Positions 13,869 through 20,076 of a DNA stretch of 20,076 nt are shown here, in pieces. Numbering within the stretch: the stretch's first letter is position 1; every line of letters starts with the position of its first letter. Source of the stretch: Archaeoglobaceae archaeon (GTDB lineage: Archaea; Halobacteriota; Archaeoglobi; Archaeoglobales; Archaeoglobaceae). The stretch lies in NCBI GenBank assembly GCA_027038095.1, contig JALVYA010000006.1, positions 1 to 20,076 of the forward strand. The letters run 5' to 3'. The translations under genes and the position numbers were made by a program. Under the pieces are notes generated by a model that saw only the letters and a program-made list of their open reading frames with translations, searched no databases and was not told where the DNA came from.

Positions 13869-13888
13869 CATTTTTTATTCCCGTTTTT
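13869..13888 (+). terminator. T-rich terminator of gltX
   Basis: Two T-tracts (T6 at 13871-13876 and T5 at 13884-13888) start three bases after the gltX stop codon, in the convergent gap before reverse gyrase. Confidence 0.5.
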
Positions 13889-13909
13889 ACCCTGATTTAT
13901 CTGAATCTT

Positions 13910-13938
13910 GGTTTTTTTAAACGCTGGTTTTTAAACGC
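13910..13938. repeat. Imperfect direct repeat in the gltX/reverse gyrase gap
   Basis: GGTTTTTTTAAACGC (13910-13924) and GGTTTTTAAACGC (13926-13938) differ only by two T residues. On the minus strand each reads GCGTTTAAAAA, which is TATA-like. It may be a duplicated T-rich terminator of gltX or a promoter-like sequence without an obvious gene. Confidence 0.5.
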
Positions 13939-13958
13939 ATTTCGCGAACTCATTCCGT

Positions 13959-13979
13959 AAAAAAGTGTATTGCAATACA
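13959..13979 (-). terminator. Palindrome plus U-tract terminating reverse gyrase
   Basis: The perfect 14-bp palindrome TGTATTGCAATACA (13966-13979) is followed, on the minus strand, by C and T6. This lies about 40 bp after the reverse gyrase stop codon and looks like an intrinsic-type terminator. A second inverted repeat, GTCATG-CC-CATGAC (13987-14000), sits between it and the stop. Confidence 0.5.
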
Positions 13980-14017
13980 TGGCTGTGTCATGCCCATGAC
14001 TGTTGCTGTCGTCGGAA

Positions 14018-17000
14018 TCACCTGATCATCCTTATTTCTTCGTAAAGCTCTCTGAGAACGTCCATGTAGTCAACCTCTCCTTTTTCAACTGCGTCCATTT
14101 TCTCCTCGAGTTTTTTCGTCCTCTCCTCGCTCACGAACTCGAAGTAGTTACGGGTCAGGTACTCGTAAACCTCAATCCCTCTTTTGGTTGGAATGAGCCT
14201 GCCGCCTTTTTCGACCACGTATTTTCTCTGAAACAGCTTTTCAATTATCGTGGAGTACGTTGACGGTCTGCCTATCCCTCTCTCCCTCATCATCTGAATT
14301 ACTTCAGACTGCGTTAAAAGCGGTTTCAGTGGAACGAGCCTGACTTCTCCAGCAGTCTCGAATTCGCCTTCGGGCAACTCACTCTTAACTCTTACAGCTT
14401 TGTAGAGTTCGTAAGCCCTGCCTTCAGCTCTGATAACCCTCTCCTCCCTCACTCTTCCCCTGACGTTCTCTCCGGTTACCTCCACGTCGTAAACGGCAAC
14501 CTCGACCTCGTAGTTTCTGCACTGACTCGCCATGAACCTCCTGAAAATCAAATCGTAGAGTGCGTAGTGCTTCCAGGTCATACCCTCTACCGTAATAATT
14601 CCTTCGTGAATCAGCCTCCTCAGGGTGTCTCTGTCAACCGGTCTTGTCGGCCTGATACACTCGTGAGCGCCTTCTGCAAACCACTCTCTCGGCTGAAAGT
14701 CCTCGCCAAGCCACTCTCTGGCAACCCTCCAGCCAGCCTCGCTGACCCTTGTGGAGTCAGTCCTGTGGTAAGTTATCAAACCACTCTCAAAAAGGTCCTG
14801 AGCTATTTTCATTGCTTCCGCTGCACTCATTTTCAGAATCGAGTTGGCGTCTCTGAGCATGGCGTCAGTTGTGTAGGGTGGTAGCGGCGTCCTCTCCTCT
14901 CTTCTCCTTTCCAGAATGTCTATTTTTACCCTGACTCTGAGCTCTTCTTTCCCGTTCTTCCTCCTGACGTCTCCGTGCTCACCGAGCTCGACGGTTAATT
15001 CCAGATCCTTCAAAAACAGAACCCTCTTCTTCTTTTTGTGCTCTCTGTACCTCTCTATAATCCACCCCAGTACCGGCGTCTGCGCTCTGCCGGCAGACAG
15101 GTTTTTCGAATTGAAAACCTTCCAGAGTTTCTGGCTCAGCTCAAAGCCTATCCACCTGTCCTCCACCCTCCTCACGACCTGAGCCTTTACGAGGTTCAGC
15201 TCCACATCTCTGAGGTTGTTCAGAGCGTTTGTGACGGCTTTTGGAGTTATTTCGTGGAATTCAGCCCTTCTTATTTCGCCGCAGTTTGAGAGAAGGCACC
15301 TTATGTCCCACGCTATCTTTTCTCCCTCGCTGTCCGGGTCTGTTCCGATTATGATGAGCCCGGCGTCGTGGGCGAGCTTTCTCAGAGAGGATATTCTCGT
15401 TGATGAATCGTCAATATCGTCGCTCCCGCACTTTGGACATTTGTCTGAGCTGCTCGTAAACTGGTAGCCGCAGTTTCTGCACCTCTTTATCGGAGAGTAA
15501 ACAGGTATGAAAACCTTTGAACCGTTACCGGCTATTTCAACTCCGTGAAAGCCACCTTCAGTCGTTAGATCGGTTACGTGCCCCAGACTCGCGGAAACGA
15601 GAAGAACGTACGGAGCGGAAGGAACCTCGTATGTTACTATTCCTTCCAGCACCTTTATGCTCGGTCTGCCAAAGAAGCGGGATATCTGCTTGGCTTTTGT
15701 CGGGCTTTCGACTATAAAAAGGGCGGGTTTTATCAGGTCTGTGACTGCTCTTTTTCTGAGCTTCTTCCTGCTCTCGTCTATTTCCTTTTTCAGCTCTTCG
15801 AAGTTTACCTCTTCCAGCCTCCTGAAATCGACGTCAAAGTGTTTTGCCCTTTCGAGAAACGCAGTTCTGACACACTCGTCACTCTCCAAAAGAAAGGAGG
15901 CTCCTTTCGTTATACCGCCCGCAAAAAGCCTTGAAGTTCTGCCAGACCCCTGAATGTAGGTTCTCAGATCAGGAAACACGACCTCTCCTTTTCTGAAACA
16001 GACGTCCCTGTCAACGACCGCCTCTCCGCTCTCTATCAGCTCCTTGAGCATTTTTTTCGCTTCCTCATCGTCCATGTCGTCGGGTATTCTGAATACAATT
16101 CTCAGCACTCTGAGCATTCTGTCGGAGATCGAATCAACGTCCTCCACCCTTACGGTGAAAACAGGAGACTTCACAAACACGGCAAACCTTATCCTTTCGG
16201 GAAGGTCAAGACCTCTGACGAGCGTTCCGTAGTAGTAGGACGTGCCCACGAGGTAGTCCAGCTCCCCGCTCTCGAATTCTCTGTAAACCTTTTCAGCCCT
16301 GCCCGACACGAGTCCTATTCTGTACCTGTCTTTCAAAGCCTCGTATAGCTTTTCAGCATCCTCTCTGCTCCTCGCATATATTATTCCTCCCTCGCCCATC
16401 TCGTCGAGGATTTTGCAGAGAGTTTCGATGTCGTCTCTCTCGACGACCACATCCTCAACGTTTCTTATCGTGTGATGGGAAGAACCGACGTCGAAGTTCA
16501 GGAGTTCTCTGAACAGCCTGACCTTTTCTCCCTTTTTTGCGGTGGCTGTGGAAACCATGAGCACGCCCCTGGCCTTTCCCTTCCAGCCCCTGTCGTACTT
16601 GAACCCCAGAAGCTGCAGTATTCTGTCTATGTTTTTTGAAGCTTTCAGAACGGAATCGACGTCATCGACAAATATGAAATTGTAGCAGCACTTCATGTTC
16701 TGGAAGTTTCTTGCAAGGAATTGGGACGTTGTAATCAGTACGGAGTCCTCTCCTTTCCTTAACAGGTCAAAGAAAACTTCTTTTTCGCTCTTACTCATTT
16801 TGCTGTGGTAGTGCAGTATTTTCAGAGTTTTGTTCCCGCTCTTGACTTCGAGGTAACCGTTTTTACTTTCAACTTCGACTCCAGCCTTACCGCATATCTC
16901 CACCAGTCTGCTGAAACTCTGCTCAACAAGCAGAGAGGTGGGAAACAGGAGGTAACATCTCCTTCCAGACAGGGCGAGAAAGACGGACATGGCCAGACCA

Positions 17001-17257
17001 AAGGTCGTTTTTCCAACGCCGGTGGGTGCGACGGCAGCAAAACTCTCCCCGCTCAGAATTCTCTTCGCCCACATCTTCTGCAGTGAAGTCGGCTCTCCAA
17101 CGACTTTTTTAAAGAAGCTCAAAAAGTCTTCAACCCTGTAATCAACTGGAAGTAAGCATAAGGGTTTCTTTTTCTTCGCACAGAACCCGGATTCGACCTC
17201 TTCTGAACGCAAATCTTTTCCGCACTGGGGACACAGACCCCTGTAAATTGAAAGCAT
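14018..17257 (-). CDS. rgy: Reverse gyrase
   Basis: This ATP-dependent enzyme introduces positive supercoils and is the hallmark of hyperthermophiles. It is complete and unsplit, 1079 residues. Numbering from the ATG at 17266, the order is: N-terminal zinc finger (CPQCG at 12-16); SF2 helicase-like domain with Walker A APTGVGKT (80-87), DDVD box (201-204), STATA (239-243) and QGSGRTSRL (439-447); then a type IA topoisomerase from LFIVESPTKAKQISRFFG, a second zinc finger (CRNCG and CPKCG, 596-613), TOPRIM GTDPDSEGEK (641-650) and catalytic Tyr833 in GLITYHRTDSTR. The ATG at 17266 abuts the Shine-Dalgarno GGGGAGGT with no spacer. The ATG at 17257 lies nine bases beyond it and is preferred. The trp operon lies upstream in the same direction. 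Confidence 0.97.
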   Translation of the reverse strand: MLSIYRGLCPQCGKDLRSEEVESGFCAKKKKPLCLLPVDYRVEDFLSFFKKVVGEPTSLQKMWAKRILSGESFAAVAPTGVGKTTFGLAMSVFLALSGRRCYLLFPTSLLVEQSFSRLVEICGKAGVEVESKNGYLEVKSGNKTLKILHYHSKMSKSEKEVFFDLLRKGEDSVLITTSQFLARNFQNMKCCYNFIFVDDVDSVLKASKNIDRILQLLGFKYDRGWKGKARGVLMVSTATAKKGEKVRLFRELLNFDVGSSHHTIRNVEDVVVERDDIETLCKILDEMGEGGIIYARSREDAEKLYEALKDRYRIGLVSGRAEKVYREFESGELDYLVGTSYYYGTLVRGLDLPERIRFAVFVKSPVFTVRVEDVDSISDRMLRVLRIVFRIPDDMDDEEAKKMLKELIESGEAVVDRDVCFRKGEVVFPDLRTYIQGSGRTSRLFAGGITKGASFLLESDECVRTAFLERAKHFDVDFRRLEEVNFEELKKEIDESRKKLRKRAVTDLIKPALFIVESPTKAKQISRFFGRPSIKVLEGIVTYEVPSAPYVLLVSASLGHVTDLTTEGGFHGVEIAGNGSKVFIPVYSPIKRCRNCGYQFTSSSDKCPKCGSDDIDDSSTRISSLRKLAHDAGLIIIGTDPDSEGEKIAWDIRCLLSNCGEIRRAEFHEITPKAVTNALNNLRDVELNLVKAQVVRRVEDRWIGFELSQKLWKVFNSKNLSAGRAQTPVLGWIIERYREHKKKKRVLFLKDLELTVELGEHGDVRRKNGKEELRVRVKIDILERRREERTPLPPYTTDAMLRDANSILKMSAAEAMKIAQDLFESGLITYHRTDSTRVSEAGWRVAREWLGEDFQPREWFAEGAHECIRPTRPVDRDTLRRLIHEGIITVEGMTWKHYALYDLIFRRFMASQCRNYEVEVAVYDVEVTGENVRGRVREERVIRAEGRAYELYKAVRVKSELPEGEFETAGEVRLVPLKPLLTQSEVIQMMRERGIGRPSTYSTIIEKLFQRKYVVEKGGRLIPTKRGIEVYEYLTRNYFEFVSEERTKKLEEKMDAVEKGEVDYMDVLRELYEEIRMIR

Positions 17258-17266
17258 CGAAAGCAT

Positions 17267-17274
17267 ACCTCCCC
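17267..17274 (-). promoter_or_regulatory. Shine-Dalgarno that decides the reverse gyrase start
   Basis: Minus-strand GGGGAGGT directly touches the first ATG (17266) but is nine bases from the second, in-frame ATG (17257). Only the second has normal spacing. A possible TATA element, TCTAAAAATTTTTAA, lies at 17328-17342. Confidence 0.65.
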
Positions 17275-17426
17275 AGATTCTTTGTAGTTTAAATCCTGTT
17301 TGGTTTGTTTGATGATTGTTCGGTCAGTTAAAAATTTTTAGACGTTTGAACGAGTGAGCCGATTAAAACGCAGATCAGCATCACCACAACGAAAAAACCG
17401 GAAATAAAAGTAAAAAGCTGAACGAA

Positions 17427-18224
17427 TCAGGACTTCTCCAGACCCTTCCTGAGTTCCGAAACGAATTCTTCTATTTTCTCAGCAGCACCTTCACCGAATT
17501 CTTCTATCAGCCTGACTATCGCCGAACCAACGACGACACCATCGGCTCCAGCGTCGATGAGAGCTTTAACGTGCTCCTTTTTTGAGACGCCAAACCCCAC
17601 GCAAACGGGCTTTCTGCACACGCTTTTCGCTCTGGCAATGGCTTTAAAAGCAGTCTCCGGCAGCTCTTCTCTTGCTCCCGTCGTTCCGTAGAGGGAAACG
17701 AGGTAAACGAATGCGGAGCTGACCTCGTCTATAACCCTCAACCTGTCATCGGGAGTGTTTGGAGCGGCAAGAAATACCGTATCCATTCCCGTTTTCTCAC
17801 ACGCTCTCAGGTATTCTTCGCTCTCCTCTACCGGAAGGTCAACGACTATTGCTCCGGTAGCTCCACAGTCCTTCGCCTCTCTCAGAAAATTTTCAACCCC
17901 TCTTGCGTAAACTATGTTGTAGTATGTCATCAGTATGACCGGCTTGCTCGAATACTCTCTGAAATTCCTGACGATTTCAAAAACGTCTTTCACCTTCGTT
18001 CCAGCCTTTAACGCCCTTACGTTTGCCTTCTGGATCGTCGGGCCGTCAGCCATTGGATCGCTGAAAGGAATTCCGAGCTCAATTATGTCGGAGTGCTTTT
18101 CCAGTGCGAGCATGAACTTCAGTGTGAGCTCTGGACTCGGGTCTCCAGCAGTCACGAACGTAACGAGCCATGGCGTTTCGGGATAAACGCTGGCGTGCGC
18201 ATCTTTAAAACTCAACAGCGACAC
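17427..18224 (-). CDS. trpA: Tryptophan synthase alpha subunit
   Basis: A TIM-barrel protein of 265 residues that cleaves indole-3-glycerol phosphate to indole and glyceraldehyde 3-phosphate; indole passes to TrpB through a tunnel. Catalytic acids Glu49 (IIELGIPFSDP) and Asp60 (DPMADGPTIQ) fall at the same numbers as in the Salmonella enzyme. Phosphate-binding glycines are in GFGVSKKEH and GADGVVVGSAIV. The GTG start at 18224 is three bases past the trpB stop and forms part of the GGGGGTG tract. A TTG three codons further has better spacing from that tract, but the GTG preserves the standard active-site numbering. T-rich sequence follows the stop codon. Confidence 0.96.
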   Translation of the reverse strand: MSLLSFKDAHASVYPETPWLVTFVTAGDPSPELTLKFMLALEKHSDIIELGIPFSDPMADGPTIQKANVRALKAGTKVKDVFEIVRNFREYSSKPVILMTYYNIVYARGVENFLREAKDCGATGAIVVDLPVEESEEYLRACEKTGMDTVFLAAPNTPDDRLRVIDEVSSAFVYLVSLYGTTGAREELPETAFKAIARAKSVCRKPVCVGFGVSKKEHVKALIDAGADGVVVGSAIVRLIEEFGEGAAEKIEEFVSELRKGLEKS

Positions 18225-18227
18225 CCC

Positions 18228-19388
18228 CTATCCAAGCAGGTTCATAACTATTTCCAGATCCTTATCGCCTCTGCCGGAAAGGTTCACGACGATTATTTCA
18301 TCCCTGCTCATTTCCCTCGCAAGCTTCACAGCGTAGGCTATTGCGTGAGCAGACTCCAGAGCTGGAATTATTCCCTCAAGTCTGGAGAGCAGGGAAAAGG
18401 CTTCCAGAGCTTCGCTGTCATCTACCGCAACGTATTCAGCTCTTCCGGTCTCCTTCATCCATGCGTGTTCGGGGCCAACTCCCGGATAGTCGAGTCCAGC
18501 GGCAACGCTGTGGGTGGTCGCAATCTGCCCATCTTCATCCTGCAGGAAATAAGAGAGCATTCCGTGCAGCACGCCTTTCTTTCCGGCACAGAGTGAAGCG
18601 GAGTGTTTTCCAGTTTCGAGACCTTTCCCAGCCGCTTCAACGCCCACAAGCCTTACGTTGCTGTCTCTGGCAAAGGGGTAAAAGATTCCCATCGCATTGC
18701 TTCCACCGCCAACGCAGGCGACTATGCAGTCAGGCAACCTCTCTTCGAGCTCCATTATCTGAACCTTTGTTTCTCTCCCTATGACTGACTGAAAATCCCT
18801 GACGATTGTGGGGTAAGGGTGCGGTCCTACGACTGAGCCTATCAGGTAGTGCGTGTACTCAAAAGTGGCAACCCAGTCCCTCAGAGCCTCGTTTATGGCA
18901 TCTTTAAGCGTTCTGCTACCGCTCTCTACAGGTATAACGCTGGCTCCAAGCAGTTTCATCCTGAAAACGTTTGGTTTCTGCCTTTCAACGTCCTCGCTAC
19001 CCATGTAAACCTCAGTTTTTAATCCGAACAGGGCTCCAGCTATTGCTGTGGCAACCCCGTGCTGTCCCGCTCCTGTTTCCGCTATTAGCCTGCTTTTACC
19101 CATGTACTTTGCGAGAAGGGCCTGTCCTATTGTGTTGTTTATCTTGTGAGCACCGCTGTGAAGAAGATCCTCCCTTTTCAGGTATATTTTTGCACCTCCA
19201 ACGTGTTCCGTCAGGTTTCTGGCGAAGTAGAGCGGCGTCGGTCTTCCGGCGTAAACCTTCAGGTAGTAATCAAGCTCTTTTTTAAACTCTTCGTCCTCCT
19301 TCAGCGTTTCATAGGCTTTTTCCAGCTCTTTCAGAGGAGGAATTAACACCTCTGGAACGAACTGTCCACCAAACTCACCAAATTTCAT
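18228..19388 (-). CDS. trpB: Tryptophan synthase beta subunit
   Basis: The PLP enzyme (386 residues, TrpB1 type) condenses indole with serine to give tryptophan. The PLP lysine is Lys82 in HSGAHKINN and the catalytic glutamate is Glu104 in AETGAGQHG, matching Pyrococcus TrpB numbering. CVGGGSNAMG is the phosphate-binding loop, and NLSGRGDKD ends the conserved core. The longest frame begins at 19424, but MKFGEFGGQFVPE at 19388 is the family start and has GGTGAT a few bases upstream. The trpA gene follows almost without gap, so the alpha and beta chains should be made together. Genes for earlier steps other than trpF are outside the window. Confidence 0.97.
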   Translation of the reverse strand: MKFGEFGGQFVPEVLIPPLKELEKAYETLKEDEEFKKELDYYLKVYAGRPTPLYFARNLTEHVGGAKIYLKREDLLHSGAHKINNTIGQALLAKYMGKSRLIAETGAGQHGVATAIAGALFGLKTEVYMGSEDVERQKPNVFRMKLLGASVIPVESGSRTLKDAINEALRDWVATFEYTHYLIGSVVGPHPYPTIVRDFQSVIGRETKVQIMELEERLPDCIVACVGGGSNAMGIFYPFARDSNVRLVGVEAAGKGLETGKHSASLCAGKKGVLHGMLSYFLQDEDGQIATTHSVAAGLDYPGVGPEHAWMKETGRAEYVAVDDSEALEAFSLLSRLEGIIPALESAHAIAYAVKLAREMSRDEIIVVNLSGRGDKDLEIVMNLLG

Positions 19389-19441
19389 GAAATCACCTTT
19401 TAACACATTCTTGCACACGTTCATTATTCAGACAGCGCTTA

Positions 19442-20074
19442 TCAACCTATTCCGGCACCTCTAACCTTTCTGACGAACTCCCTGATAAGACTTTCATCTT
19501 TTCTACCGTTTTTTTCCACGCCACTCGAAACGTCAACGCCGAACGGCTTGACGAACTCTACGACTTCAGCCACGTTTTGAGGATTTAAACCACCAGCCAG
19601 GACTATTTCGAGCTTTTCAGCAACCATCCTGCTGACGCGATGGTCGTGCGTTATTCCAGATCCTTTACCCGTGTCGAGCAAGATCCTATCGACTTCAAAC
19701 ATTTCAATCCGTTCGATCAGACTGTCAGCATCCTTAGCCGGGTCTTCACTTCTTCTGGGAACTTTAAAAGCCTTTATGATAAAAACTCCGAATTCGGACT
19801 TTATCCTCTCCACGTCTCCGGGATCTATGGCATCCGTATGTATCTGAACGAAACGGGCATTTGTCGCTTCTATAACTCTGCTCCATTTTTCGAAATCGTT
19901 TAAAGTAGAAACAGCAAACACTGGAATTCTCGCGTTTTCAACTATTACTTTCGCATCATCCAGACTTACGCGACGTTTCGATTCGCATTCGACAACAACT
20001 CCAGTAGCATCAGCGTATCTTTCGACAGTTCTTAGGTCGTTTAGATCCCTAATTCCGCAGACCTTCACAAACAT
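19442..20074 (-). CDS. trpF: Phosphoribosylanthranilate isomerase
   Basis: A TIM-barrel isomerase of 210 residues that converts N-(5'-phosphoribosyl)anthranilate to CdRP, the third step of tryptophan synthesis. The general base Cys6 is in VKVCGIRD and the general acid Asp134 is in ILLDTGKGSG; FVQIHTD and LAGGLNPQNV are further family strands, and GVDVSSGVE is the phosphate-binding end. The gene appears complete, with its ATG two bases from the right edge, so its ribosome binding site is not visible. It leads trpB by 53 bp on the same strand, giving trpF-trpB-trpA in view. Confidence 0.95.
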   Translation of the reverse strand: MFVKVCGIRDLNDLRTVERYADATGVVVECESKRRVSLDDAKVIVENARIPVFAVSTLNDFEKWSRVIEATNARFVQIHTDAIDPGDVERIKSEFGVFIIKAFKVPRRSEDPAKDADSLIERIEMFEVDRILLDTGKGSGITHDHRVSRMVAEKLEIVLAGGLNPQNVAEVVEFVKPFGVDVSSGVEKNGRKDESLIREFVRKVRGAGIG

Positions 20075-20076
20075 AC

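Noticed and set aside
1..20076. CRISPR arrays, insertion sequences, integrases, defence or phage genes
   Set aside because: No spaced identical repeats, transposase-like proteins, att duplications or phage-like genes were seen; the content is essentially all housekeeping.

Overview
The window reads as chromosome of a hyperthermophilic euryarchaeon, most likely a member of the Archaeoglobales (inference). The grounds are a complete reverse gyrase, an archaeal proteasome/exosome/RNase P gene cluster, archaeal-type GluRS and DtdA, GGTGA/GGAGG Shine-Dalgarno sites inside operons, and TATA boxes about 24-28 bp upstream of many start codons. Gene density is high, no stretch without a gene exceeds about 260 bp, and I see no insertion sequence, integrase, CRISPR array or prophage.

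Layout. (1) 1-2383, minus: an amino-acid block with ilvE, an ACT-domain regulator and homoserine dehydrogenase, the last cut by the left edge. (2) 2528-4100, plus: a GT2 glycosyltransferase and the glutaminase subunit of GMP synthetase. (3) 9909-4162, minus: the archaeal exosome superoperon, in transcription order a COG1325 RNA-binding protein, Rnp3 and Rnp2 (RNase P), proteasome alpha, SBDS, Rrp4, Rrp41, Rrp42 and ribosomal protein eL43. It couples tRNA processing, RNA decay, ribosome maturation and proteolysis, and several of its genes overlap. (4) 10910-10095, minus: a Tat-exported split-Soret-type dihaem cytochrome c. (5) 11169-13867, plus: a translation-quality block with D-aminoacyl-tRNA deacylase, tRNA-Arg(CCG) and glutamyl-tRNA synthetase. 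(6) 17257-14018, minus: reverse gyrase. (7) 20074-17427, minus: trpF-trpB-trpA.

The most striking observation is that the dtdA reading frame ends inside the tRNA-Arg gene. The last four sense codons and the stop codon lie within the mature tRNA, and I see no separate tRNA promoter. On a shared transcript, 5' processing by RNase P (two of whose protein subunits are encoded nearby) would remove the stop codon of dtdA, which itself encodes a tRNA-proofreading enzyme. A second general pattern is two initiation modes: first genes have a TATA box at leaderless spacing, while internal genes have Shine-Dalgarno sites. This lets several start codons be placed differently from the longest open frame (ilvE, ACT protein, COG1325 protein, Rnp2, SBDS, Rrp41, eL43, reverse gyrase, trpB).
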